From contig NZ_AZAY01000004.1 of the NCBI RefSeq assembly GCF_001021165.1, positions 1 to 39,625 of the forward strand: a DNA stretch of 39,625 bases, given 5' to 3'. Origin of the DNA: Marinitoga sp. 1197. Its GTDB lineage: Bacteria > Thermotogota > Thermotogae > Petrotogales > Petrotogaceae. The position numbers and the translations under genes were made by a program. Below, piece after piece: positions 32,409 to 39,625 of this stretch (position 1 is the stretch's first letter; each line of letters starts with the position of its first letter). Below the pieces are notes generated by a model, which had not been told where the DNA came from, searched no databases, and saw only the letters and a list, made by a program, of their open reading frames with translations.

Positions 32409-34355
32409 TTACCTCCCTTTATAGAATTTAATAATTTGTAATCCGCTTAAAGCGGTAAAAATTAACATCAAAATGCCAAACATAATATTAACACTGAATG
32501 ATTGAGCATTTAATACAGGATATTTAAATTCAGATAGAACATGAATAGTTTCTGGTTTTATAAATGATACTATAGATGCGATAAACATTATAATTATACC
32601 AAATATTTTGAATCTTATTTTGTCGTTCAAAAAGAAATATAAAAATCCTAAAATCAATAACAATAACACTTTTGTACCCCAATCAGTAATAATTGGTTTA
32701 AGATTTATGCTGGTATTTGTTTTTTCTGAAAAAACAGACAATAATTTTGGTTTGTAATTAACTAAAACGCTTGATTTTATCAATTTCTTTTCCAAAGTGT
32801 CTTTGAATAATTCTTTAAATTCTTCATCAGAATATTTAAGAATATTCGTAACGTTTTTATTATACTCTAATAAACCATTTTCTATATTTTTATATCTCTT
32901 TTCGGAATTTTTTTCAAATTCATCAAGTATCTTTTTGAATTCAGTTGCTAATTTTGTATAAGTTTCAAAATTATCAATATGTAGTCCTTGAAGCAATAAA
33001 TCTACTTTAGCTTTACCATCTTCGTAATTTAAATAATCTAAAATCTTACTTTTTCCAGAATCGATTAAAAATTTCTTTAATGCTGAATTATATATGTATC
33101 TTATTGATGAATATTCTGCAGATAATTGAGAACCTATATACGCTACATCTTTATTTACAAATGTGTATGGGTATACTAAAATATCATTTAATAGCGTTTT
33201 TTGCATTATAGAACTATGAAAATCTGGATTATTTTCCATTCTAATTTCTTCAACATTTTTGAACAGTGGCATATTCATTAGCAATAAAATTACAACGATT
33301 AAAGAAACATTTATTATTCTTTTTAATAATGGAACGTTTCTTCCAAAAGCTTTAAAAAACATTGTAACTAATATTAATGAGAAACCTAAAAGCAAGAAAG
33401 TTCCATATAAAAACGAAGTAATTATATCTTTTGAAAAATCAAAATAATTTAAAATATATATACTTTCACTAAGAGTTATTCCAAAAAACAACCATTGATA
33501 TAGATTGTTCTTTTTTAACAAAAATACAATTATAATCAAAAGCAAATATACAACAAATCTGATCCACTCTCTACTTTTTTTCACTTCAGCATTATTTAAA
33601 AATATATTTATAATTTCAGAAGTATCTTTTTTTATTTTTTCAGGCACAAAGGATAAAACTTTGGATGCCAAATCATCTATCTCTATTTCGAGATCTTCAC
33701 CAGTTATTTTCAGTTTTGAAATTTCTTTTATTCCATCTTCGAGAGTCTTTTTATTTTCAGAAATAATATTGTCGAATAAAGTATCGGGATTGCCTTCATA
33801 AATATAATATTCTGGAGATTCTAATTTTGCACGTCTATTTTTCATCTTTATTTTTAATAAAGTCTTATTAGGAGAATCTTTAACCAAACCGAGTGAATAT
33901 GCAATGGCATTTTTTATATATAAAAAACCTGTATCCTGTAAATAAGTGGAATACTTTTCTAACGCCAAATAAAACGCTGGTAATGATCTAATTGTTTCTT
34001 CTTTCAAGTTTTTTCCGGCCAAATCACTCTGTACATAAGCAAGGAACCCGGCAAATGCAATTTCTTTTTCTAAAGATTCAAACTTATGTTCTTCTGCTAT
34101 AGATGATAAATGTTTTGGAATATACGATGGTCTATCCGTATATTCGGCACTCCCTACCATCTGCGACTTATAAAATTTATACAATCCCATGTTTTTCAAT
34201 TCTTCAAAAAACCATTGAAAATCATTAGAGTGGCTATTATATTTCTCAATATAAGTTACATAATTCTCTTTTATATTAGCCATGTTAAGTGGATTAAGAG
34301 AAAACATACTTATACTAAGTATAGCAAAAATAATTAATAAAAAAACCTTTTTCAC
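32409..34355 (-). CDS. Large membrane protein of unknown function in the nucleoside importer operon
   Basis: 648 residues, not recognised. A signal peptide (1-20) leads to a predicted external helical domain of about 240 residues, four membrane helices (about 265-281, 285-303, 312-335, 345-361), a second external region of 200 residues (362-560) with charged helices, then three helices (561-577, 582-600, 618-640) and a short basic tail. Positive charges (KKNN at 281-284, RNVPLLKR, NDKIRFK, KFYKGR) place the loops consistently inside. No enzyme motif seen. GTG start at 34355 with AGGAGGTG. It is the first gene of the operon, four bases ahead of the binding protein, which argues for a shared role at the membrane. 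Confidence 0.85.
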   Translation of the reverse strand: MKKVFLLIIFAILSISMFSLNPLNMANIKENYVTYIEKYNSHSNDFQWFFEELKNMGLYKFYKSQMVGSAEYTDRPSYIPKHLSSIAEEHKFESLEKEIAFAGFLAYVQSDLAGKNLKEETIRSLPAFYLALEKYSTYLQDTGFLYIKNAIAYSLGLVKDSPNKTLLKIKMKNRRAKLESPEYYIYEGNPDTLFDNIISENKKTLEDGIKEISKLKITGEDLEIEIDDLASKVLSFVPEKIKKDTSEIINIFLNNAEVKKSREWIRFVVYLLLIIIVFLLKKNNLYQWLFFGITLSESIYILNYFDFSKDIITSFLYGTFLLLGFSLILVTMFFKAFGRNVPLLKRIINVSLIVVILLLMNMPLFKNVEEIRMENNPDFHSSIMQKTLLNDILVYPYTFVNKDVAYIGSQLSAEYSSIRYIYNSALKKFLIDSGKSKILDYLNYEDGKAKVDLLLQGLHIDNFETYTKLATEFKKILDEFEKNSEKRYKNIENGLLEYNKNVTNILKYSDEEFKELFKDTLEKKLIKSSVLVNYKPKLLSVFSEKTNTSINLKPIITDWGTKVLLLLILGFLYFFLNDKIRFKIFGIIIMFIASIVSFIKPETIHVLSEFKYPVLNAQSFSVNIMFGILMLIFTALSGLQIIKFYKGR

Positions 34356-34393
34356 AAAAGCACCTCCTATAAAAATTTCGACTGCTAATAAAT

Positions 34394-34402
34394 ATTATAT
34401 CA
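34394..34402 (-). promoter_or_regulatory. Extended -10 promoter of the nucleoside importer operon
   Basis: The minus strand reads TGATATAAT, 38 bases before the GTG start of the large membrane protein. No clear -35. Confidence 0.6.
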
Positions 34403-34556
34403 TAAACTGGTGAAAAATGCATCTGGATATTATCATATTTTTTTTTAAATTTCAAGTCAGATAAATAACAGTTTTAATTAAATATAATGCATTAATTTTA
34501 TCTGAGAATATTTCTTCAAAGTTTAAAGCAATTAATCCTGTTTTTTAAACTTAGAG

Positions 34557-34565
34557 TGATATAAT
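34557..34565 (+). promoter_or_regulatory. Extended -10 promoter of the surE operon
   Basis: TGATATAAT, leaving a leader of about 50 bases before the GTG of surE. Bases 34403-34556 between the two divergent promoters are AT-rich with nothing else recognised. Confidence 0.55.
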
Positions 34566-34624
34566 ATAGTAAAATAATTATATTTGACAGTTCTTTATTA
34601 TAACTGTAAACATGAGGTGATATT

Positions 34625-35380
34625 GTGAATATTCTTGTAACAAATGACGATGGGATTATGGCACCAGGTATTTTTATTTTGAAAAAAGAATTAGAAAAAG
34701 AGCATAATGTTTATATTGTTGCTCCTGATGTTGAAAGAAGTGCCACCGGTCATGCAATTACCATTCGAAATCCTTTATGGGCTAAAAAAATTTTTCTGAA
34801 TAATGAATTTTTAGGCTATGCTGCAAATGGAACTCCAGCTGATTGTGTGAAATTAGGGTTAGAAGCAATATATAAAAATATTAATTTCGATATGGTTATT
34901 AGTGGAATAAATAAAGGTCCAAATTTAGGAACAGACTTATTATATTCTGGTACTGTTTCGGGAGCACTCGAAGGTTCCTTAAATGGTCTCCCATCAATAG
35001 CTATATCAAGTGCTAACTATCAAAATCCAAATTATGAAACAGCAGCAAAATTTCTTTTAAAATTTTTAAAAAATCATAATTTTCTTGATATGCCTGAATT
35101 CAGTGCTTTAAATATTAACGTACCAAATGTTGATTATTCAGAAATAAAAGGTTTTAAAATTACCAGACAGAGTAAAAGACGATATAGAGATTATTTTGAA
35201 CCAAGAAAAGATCCATATGGAAATACTTATTACTGGATGTTAGGAGAGATAATTGAAGATGATGAAGATTTGAATTCAGATTATTTTGTATTAAAAGAGA
35301 ATTATGTTTCAGTAACACCTATAAAGTCTTTTTTAACAGATTTTGATTATATGAAAAAATTAAAAGAATTAGGAGGGTAA
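34625..35380 (+). CDS. surE: 5'/3'-nucleotidase SurE
   Basis: Metal-dependent nucleoside monophosphatase of stationary-phase survival. 251 residues, as in Thermotoga. Active-site residues: D8 D9 (TNDDG), S39 (ERSATGHA), the NGTPADCV loop (69-76) and SGINKGPNLG. GTG start at 34625 with GAGGTGAT. First gene of the surE, def, fmt run; two bases to def. Confidence 0.95.
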   Translation: MNILVTNDDGIMAPGIFILKKELEKEHNVYIVAPDVERSATGHAITIRNPLWAKKIFLNNEFLGYAANGTPADCVKLGLEAIYKNINFDMVISGINKGPNLGTDLLYSGTVSGALEGSLNGLPSIAISSANYQNPNYETAAKFLLKFLKNHNFLDMPEFSALNINVPNVDYSEIKGFKITRQSKRRYRDYFEPRKDPYGNTYYWMLGEIIEDDEDLNSDYFVLKENYVSVTPIKSFLTDFDYMKKLKELGG

Positions 35381-35382
35381 AA

Positions 35383-35937
35383 ATGAATTTAAAGGTTAGA
35401 TTAATTGGTGATCCTGTTTTAAGAAAAAAAGCTATTAATGTAAAAAACATAGATGAAAATTTTAGAAACTTTTTAGAAATTATGACAAATATGATGTATA
35501 AAGAAGATGGAGTTGGTTTAGCTGCACCGCAAATAGGTATTAGTAAAAGATTTTTTATAATGGACGATGGAAATAAATTAAGAAAGGTTATAAATCCTGA
35601 AATTATAGAGTTTTTAGGTGAAGAAATTATTTTCGAAGAAGGATGTTTAAGCATTCCAGGAATTTTTTTGAACGTTAAACGCCCTGAAGGCGTAAGAGTA
35701 AGATATATGGACGAAAATGGAAATGTAGTAGAAGAAGAATTACACGAATATCCTGCAAGAATATTTCAACATGAGTATGACCATCTGGAAGGTATATTGT
35801 TTATAGATAAAGTTAGTACAGCCAGCAAAGCAAAATTAAAAGGTAAAATAAAAGATTTAATGAAAGAAGGAAGAAAAATAGCTAAAGAAATGGGGGAAAT
35901 TGATATATATGAGAATAGTATTTATGGGAACTCCTGA
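35383..35937 (+). CDS. def: Peptide deformylase
   Basis: Removes the formyl group from nascent chains. 184 residues; three family motifs: GVGLAAPQIG (43-52), EGCLSIPG (86-93, metal ligand C88) and QHEYDHLEG (H130, E131, H134). SD GGAGGG in the 3' end of surE. Its last 29 bases overlap the start of fmt. Confidence 0.96.
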   Translation: MNLKVRLIGDPVLRKKAINVKNIDENFRNFLEIMTNMMYKEDGVGLAAPQIGISKRFFIMDDGNKLRKVINPEIIEFLGEEIIFEEGCLSIPGIFLNVKRPEGVRVRYMDENGNVVEEELHEYPARIFQHEYDHLEGILFIDKVSTASKAKLKGKIKDLMKEGRKIAKEMGEIDIYENSIYGNS

Positions 35938-36853
35938 CTTTGCTGCTATTCACTTAAAAAAATTAATAGATTATAAATTTAATGTTGTTGGTGTTTTTTC
36001 TCAGCCCGATAAACCAAAAGGCAGAGGTCAAAAACTCATTCCAACTCCAGTAAAAATAATAGCTCTGGAAAATAATATTCCTATTTTTCAACCTAAAAGT
36101 GTAAATTTAAAATTAGGATACGAATCCCTGGAAAAATTAAACCCTGATATTATAATAACTGTAGCATATGGTAAAATATTAAAAGATAAAGTTATTAATT
36201 TACCTAAATTTGGTTGTTGGAATATACATGCTTCATTGTTACCTAAATATAGAGGCGCTGCGCCAATTCAGAGAGCCATCGAAAACGGTGAAACAAAAAC
36301 TGGTATTTCTATTTTTAAAATAGTAAAAGAATTAGATGCCGGACCAATTGCCTATATGAAAGAACTTCCAATCTATATGGAAGATAATTTTGAGAGCGTA
36401 TATAATAGATTAGCCAAACTCGGAAGTGAATCATTAATTGAATTCTTAAATAATTTTGAAATATATAGTAAAAAACTGATATATCAAAATGATAACGAAG
36501 CTACTTACGCAAGCAAAATAACAATTGAAGATACATATATAAATTGGTATAATGAAAATATAAAAGTGTTTAATAAAATAAGAGCATACGATCCTATTCC
36601 CGGGGCGAAATGCGAATTAAATGGACAAATTGTAAAAGTATTTAATGCATCATTGGGAACATCAAAAAATGATATTCCAGGAAAAGTTTTATCAATTGAT
36701 AAGTATGGTGCTGAAATTTCAGTTGGTTCAGGAAGCATAAAAATTGGCAAAATACAATTCCCCGGAAAAAAAGCAGTAAAAATAATAGATGCATATAACG
36801 GTAGAAAAATTAAAATTGGAGATATATTCAAAAATATAAAAAGGGGTGATTAA
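35909..36853 (+). CDS. fmt: Methionyl-tRNA formyltransferase
   Basis: Formylates initiator Met-tRNA using 10-formyl-THF, the partner step of def. 314 residues, almost the Escherichia coli length. Catalytic N105, H107 and D143; SLLPKYRGAAPI (109-120) is the formyl-folate signature; the C-terminal tRNA-binding domain follows. I choose ATG 35909, which gives the standard MRIVFMGTPDFA start; the in-frame TTG at 35900 is possible. GGGGG at 35892-35896 is the likely SD. Confidence 0.95.
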   Translation: MRIVFMGTPDFAAIHLKKLIDYKFNVVGVFSQPDKPKGRGQKLIPTPVKIIALENNIPIFQPKSVNLKLGYESLEKLNPDIIITVAYGKILKDKVINLPKFGCWNIHASLLPKYRGAAPIQRAIENGETKTGISIFKIVKELDAGPIAYMKELPIYMEDNFESVYNRLAKLGSESLIEFLNNFEIYSKKLIYQNDNEATYASKITIEDTYINWYNENIKVFNKIRAYDPIPGAKCELNGQIVKVFNASLGTSKNDIPGKVLSIDKYGAEISVGSGSIKIGKIQFPGKKAVKIIDAYNGRKIKIGDIFKNIKRGD

Positions 36854-36854
36854 A

Positions 36855-37070
36855 GTGGCAAAAACATTTAATATGTATATGATAAAAGGATATAAGAACG
36901 AAAAAGATGCTGAAATCATAGAAAACATATTAAAAAGTATTGAGGGTATTATAAAATTTAAAGTTGAAAAAGCTTTTGGGGCAGTTGAATTAACCTATGA
37001 CGATGAAAAAGTATCTCGTGAAGAAATAAGTAACAAACTAAAAACAAAAGGGTTTGAATTAAAATATTAA
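36855..37070 (+). CDS. Small HMA-like protein lacking the CxxC metal site
   Basis: 71 residues with the strand-helix-strand-strand-helix-strand outline of heavy-metal-associated domains: MYMIKGYKNEKDAEIIENILKS, then IIKFKVEKAFGAVELTYDDEKVSREEISNKLKTKGFELKY. The metal-binding CxxC that should follow the first strand is missing (KGYKNEKD) and there is no Cys at all, so a metal chaperone role is unlikely. GTG 36855 is four bases behind GGGGTGAT; GTG 36846 is inside that SD. It is one base ahead of the flippase-like gene. Confidence 0.75.
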   Translation: MAKTFNMYMIKGYKNEKDAEIIENILKSIEGIIKFKVEKAFGAVELTYDDEKVSREEISNKLKTKGFELKY

Positions 37071-37071
37071 A

Positions 37072-38088
37072 ATGAAAAAAAAATACATATATGGATTTTT
37101 ATTTGCATTAATAAGCACATTAGTTGTATTTATACTAATTTCAGGAGTTAAAAATTTTGTAAATAATATCCAAAATTTTTTAGGATATAATTATTGGTTT
37201 TTATTTTTTGGTTTTTTTATTATAACTATAAAATGGGTTATTGAAAGTTTTGTAATAAAAGTTTTATTACAAAAAGTGTCTTTAAAACAGGCTTTAAATT
37301 TCACTCTTATAGGACAATTCTACAGTTATTTAACACCTTTTTATACCGGAGGACAACCATTTCAGATAATATATATTTCAAAATATGGTATAGATCCTGG
37401 GCAAGCAACAGCTGCTATTCTTTTTAAAACTTTTATTTTTCAAATTAGTATGGCATTTTTAGGTATCGTAGCTACGATATATTCTTTTTTTCATTTTTCT
37501 ATTTATATTACTTCGGGTATTATTTTAGGAGTTTTATTGAATTCATTAGCTGTTTTTTTGATAATTTTTTATGTAATAAATCAAAAAGCTGCTATAAATA
37601 CCACTCTATATTTTGTAAAAATCTTAAAAAAAATAGGGGTTTTAAAAAATCCTGAAAAATATATTGACGAAATAATTTCTAAAGTAAAAAGTTTTATTGA
37701 AACATTTAAGCTACAATCAAAGAGATTAATTAATATTATCCTGGTTTTTGTTTTGAGTATATTTCAATTTTCATGTTCTTTTCTAGTATTGCCAGTGATT
37801 CTAAAGGGATTTAATAAGAACATATCATTAAAACTCGTTTTTAGATCATTAATAACTCAAATAACTTCTTCTATTATTCCAACGCCAGGAACTTCTGGAG
37901 GTGCTGAAGGAATATTTTATTTTTTATTTTCTGATTTTATAATAAAGGAAAGAATTGGAACAGTTATAGTTTTATGGAGATTTACAACTTACTATTATGT
38001 ATTGTTAATAGGCGGTATTGTAGTCTTATTAAATCATAAAAGAAACTTAAATAAAAATGGATCTTCCACAAAAAGAATGGGTAATTAA
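37072..38088 (+). CDS. Lysylphosphatidylglycerol synthase TM-region/YbhN-type membrane protein
   Basis: 338 residues with about eight membrane helices, of the UPF0104/AglD family related to the flippase part of MprF. Conserved loops FYSYLTPFYTGGQPFQ (about 84-99) and PTPGTSGGAEGIF (about 276-288) are the family hallmarks. No aminoacyl-transferase domain. Likely moves or senses a lipid or glycolipid; substrate unknown. ATG 37072 has no good SD and follows the previous stop by one base, so translation is probably coupled. Confidence 0.85.
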   Translation: MKKKYIYGFLFALISTLVVFILISGVKNFVNNIQNFLGYNYWFLFFGFFIITIKWVIESFVIKVLLQKVSLKQALNFTLIGQFYSYLTPFYTGGQPFQIIYISKYGIDPGQATAAILFKTFIFQISMAFLGIVATIYSFFHFSIYITSGIILGVLLNSLAVFLIIFYVINQKAAINTTLYFVKILKKIGVLKNPEKYIDEIISKVKSFIETFKLQSKRLINIILVFVLSIFQFSCSFLVLPVILKGFNKNISLKLVFRSLITQITSSIIPTPGTSGGAEGIFYFLFSDFIIKERIGTVIVLWRFTTYYYVLLIGGIVVLLNHKRNLNKNGSSTKRMGN

Positions 38089-38221
38089 AAATAAAATGAT
38101 ATATTTAAAAACATTTTCCATTTTCAAAGCATGTGGATTTAGCGATTTTTCATGCATTTTTTAAAGATTAAAACTAATATACAAATAGTTTTAGAAGATA
38201 ATAATAAAAAGATTAATTAAT
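38089..38221. other. AT-rich gap with a weak hairpin
   Basis: GCATG (38129-38133) can pair with CATGC (38151-38155) ahead of six T, a weak candidate terminator for the surE operon. Nothing else is recognisable. Confidence 0.35.
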
Positions 38222-38257
38222 AAAAAAAGAAGGAACTTAAAAGTTCCTTCTTTTTTT
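38222..38257. terminator. Bidirectional terminator
   Basis: AGAAGGAACTT and AAGTTCCTTCT pair, flanked by A and T runs. It ends tRNA-Leu on the minus strand, three bases away, and may stop read-through from the plus strand. Confidence 0.9.
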
Positions 38258-38259
38258 AT

Positions 38260-38347
38260 TGGTGCCGAGGGCGGGACTTGAACCCGCACGGGATAAATTC
38301 CCACATGGCCCTCAACCATGCGTGTCTGCCGATTCCACCACCTCGGC
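38260..38347 (-). tRNA. tRNA-Leu (anticodon GAG)
   Basis: An 88-base class II tRNA with long variable arm. Minus-strand acceptor GCCGAGG (38341-38347) pairs with CCTCGGC (38264-38270), discriminator A, encoded CCA at 38260-38262. The anticodon stem CATGG/CCATG encloses TTGAGGG, giving anticodon GAG, which reads CUC and CUU. Confidence 0.95.
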
Positions 38348-38358
38348 AAGCCTTTCAT

Positions 38359-38387
38359 ATTATACAATAACTTTTATATTTTGTCAA
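38359..38387 (-). promoter_or_regulatory. Consensus sigma-70 promoter of tRNA-Leu
   Basis: On the minus strand TTGACA (38382-38387) and TATAAT (38359-38364) are perfect and 17 bases apart. Confidence 0.92.
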
Positions 38388-38640
38388 CTATATAATTTTT
38401 AAATTTGATACAAACTTATATAAAATATTATTTTCAAAAAATCCAAACAATATGGGAATTATATTGTTTTACAAAGGTAATTCTTTATTAATAAATTATT
38501 GATATAAAAAACAAATATTCAAGTTACATAAAATAATTCTATATTTTCTTATTAGAAAATAATAAAAATTTTACAAAGAATGTCTGTAAAATAAATATTT
38601 TTTCAAAATCATGTATATATTTTTGTATTATTATTTAGTA
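38388..38640. other. AT-rich intergenic stretch
   Basis: About 250 bases of extremely AT-rich DNA between the tRNA-Leu promoter and the next gene. I see several TATAAT-like strings but none with a matching -35 or TG extension, and no ORF with a ribosome binding site. The promoter of the following pair must lie here. Confidence 0.5.
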
Positions 38641-38653
38641 AGGAGGTGTTTTG

Positions 38654-38827
38654 ATGGAATATAAAAATGGAAAAATCAATACATTATCACAATATGAATT
38701 TTTAAAACAGATTAAAGATATTGAAAATGAGGAAGAGTTAAAAGATTTTACAAAAAAAAGGTTTTTTAATTCCATTCAAAACGTAAATGATAAAAACAAA
38801 AAAGAAAAACTGAATAGCGATAGGTGA
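38654..38827 (+). CDS. 57-residue charged protein of unknown function
   Basis: MEYKNGKINTLSQYEFLKQI begins a short ORF preceded by a perfect AAGGAGGTG five bases upstream. The 57 residues are mostly helical and rich in Lys, Glu and Asn, with no Cys, signal or membrane segment. I do not recognise it. Its end (AGGTGA) provides the SD of the following ABC ATPase gene, so the two are probably co-translated. Confidence 0.7.
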   Translation: MEYKNGKINTLSQYEFLKQIKDIENEEELKDFTKKRFFNSIQNVNDKNKKEKLNSDR

Positions 38828-38832
38828 ATTTT

Positions 38833-39588
38833 ATGGTATATAATAGTGAACCACCTATTATTGAAATAAAAAATTTTTCATTATATATGAATAATAAAGA
38901 AGTATTAAAATCAATAAATTTAAAATTATATAACAATGAATCTGTCTTGATTTATGGCGAAAGAAATTCAGGAAAATCATCATTATTAAGATCTTTTGTA
39001 CATTTAAATGAAGAATTATTTAATAATGTTTATGGAAAAGGAGATATAAAATATAGAGGAAAAGATGTCAGAGAACAGGAAAAAAAATATTTAAGAAGTA
39101 ACATAACTTATACCGAACCACAGTACTTACAAAATTTAAATTATATATCCTTGAAGGAATTACTTAAAGTATCTTTAGGTATTACACCACAAAATCTATC
39201 TTATGAACATATTTCTTTATTGAAAAAATTAGATTTAATAGAAAAATTTGCTGACTTAAAAAGCTTAAGATATTATAACAATTTATCAAATTGGTCAAGT
39301 GCTGATAAATTATCATTGCTTTTATTTATTTCTTTAGCTCAAAATCCAAATATTTTTATGTTTGATTCTATTCTGGATCACATTGATGATATATTATTAA
39401 AAAAAATAAAAGATGTGATTTCTGATATAAATCAAAATAGAGTTTTAATTTTTGCAACAAGAAATCTTTTTAGATATCTTGATATATGTAATAGAATCAT
39501 AGTATTAAAAGAAGGTAAAGTTATTTTCGATTCAACACCAAAAGAATTTATTATTAATTTCAGACAGGATAATTTTAGAAACTTGTAA
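38833..39588 (+). CDS. Atypical ABC-type ATPase with lost catalytic motifs (PstB-like layout)
   Basis: 251 residues with ABC ATPase order and spacing resembling PstB-type subunits. Walker A is intact (GERNSGKSS). The Q-loop region reads TYTEPQYLQNLN. The signature LSGGQ is replaced by LSNWSSADKLSL, and Walker B is PNIFMFDSILDH: the Asp is kept but the catalytic Glu is Ser. It may bind but scarcely hydrolyse ATP. No permease follows within the window. I choose ATG 38833 (SD TAGGTGA) over GTG 38824. A role as regulator or structural partner is inference. Confidence 0.8.
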   Translation: MVYNSEPPIIEIKNFSLYMNNKEVLKSINLKLYNNESVLIYGERNSGKSSLLRSFVHLNEELFNNVYGKGDIKYRGKDVREQEKKYLRSNITYTEPQYLQNLNYISLKELLKVSLGITPQNLSYEHISLLKKLDLIEKFADLKSLRYYNNLSNWSSADKLSLLLFISLAQNPNIFMFDSILDHIDDILLKKIKDVISDINQNRVLIFATRNLFRYLDICNRIIVLKEGKVIFDSTPKEFIINFRQDNFRNL

Positions 39589-39604
39589 CGAACAAGTATT
39601 GACA
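39581..39604 (+). promoter_or_regulatory. Inverted repeat next to a -35 element at the window end
   Basis: ACTTGT (39581-39586) and ACAAGT (39592-39597) form an inverted repeat over the ATPase stop, followed one base later by TTGACA (39599-39604). The -10 would fall at the very end of or beyond the window. Possibly an operator-controlled promoter for a downstream gene. Confidence 0.4.
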
Positions 39605-39625
39605 AAAGAGCGAAAAAATGATAGA

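Noticed and set aside
1-39625. CRISPR arrays, insertion sequences, prophage genes or integrases
   Set aside because: No regularly spaced repeats, transposase, integrase or phage structural motifs were seen on either strand.

Overview
The window is a very AT-rich bacterial chromosome segment. It is densely packed, with short intergenic gaps, many GTG/TTG starts and strong GGAGG-type ribosome binding sites. The gene set and the weak but recognisable resemblance of most proteins to Thermotogota orthologues suggest a member of the Thermotogota, most likely a Marinitoga-like Petrotogales species. Supporting points are a BMP-type nucleoside transporter whose binding protein has no lipobox, a GlmL-type ATPase, an AAA-ATPase-like/PD-(D/E)XK gene, and secreted proteins with plain signal peptides. 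The genus is inference; no rRNA is present to confirm it.

Layout. 1-203: the 3' end of a tRNA and two terminators. 203-5698 (minus): a double-domain ABC permease, then prfA, a membrane-RidA fusion and thrS. 5723-6835 (plus): a secreted purple-acid-phosphatase-like enzyme. 6882-6957: tRNA-Ala(GGC). 7029-10580 (plus): HAD phosphatase, a GH3-like secreted protein, a coiled-coil/degenerate GGDEF protein and murA. 10741-14027 (plus): aminotransferase, GlmL-like ATPase and a secreted protein. 14067-14948 (minus): glycerophosphodiesterase with two good starts. 15076-18556 (plus): dnaN with an acidic insertion, ispF, endonuclease V, inositol monophosphatase and an 87-residue protein. 18598-19335 (minus): SagB-like nitroreductase. 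19336-21248: a gene relic and an AAA-like/PD-(D/E)XK ORF, the most accessory-looking part. 21361-21861: msrA. 21902-23148 (minus): two paralogous deoxynucleoside kinases. 23286-25224 (plus): alpha/beta hydrolase and a DUF362 ferredoxin. 25240-27309 (minus): MFS carrier, folate-type ECF S component and a Cys-rich protein. 27462-34355 (minus): large unknown membrane protein, BMP binding protein, and the ATPase and two permeases of a nucleoside ABC importer. 34625-38088 (plus): surE, def, fmt, a small HMA-like protein and a flippase-like membrane protein. 38260-38347 (minus): tRNA-Leu(GAG). 38654-39588 (plus): a 57-residue protein and an atypical ABC ATPase.

How the parts work together. Nucleoside handling appears twice: import (BMP/NupOPQ-like) and salvage phosphorylation (tandem kinases). 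Translation functions are spread over thrS, prfA, def, fmt and tRNAs. Envelope functions include murA, the GH3-like protein, the phosphatase and the flippase-like protein. The two complete tRNA genes have perfect TTGACA-17-TATAAT promoters, whereas most protein operons are preceded by TGNTATAAT extended -10 elements without a clear -35.

The most unusual items are the RidA domain fused to a four-helix membrane domain, the roughly 58-residue acidic insertion in the sliding clamp, the 648-residue unknown membrane protein locked into the BMP operon, three successive hairpins between bmpA and the transporter ATPase, several enzyme-family proteins that have lost catalytic motifs, and the dual-start glycerophosphodiesterase. 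I saw no CRISPR array, insertion sequence, prophage or rRNA. No complete new defence or biosynthetic system is evident.
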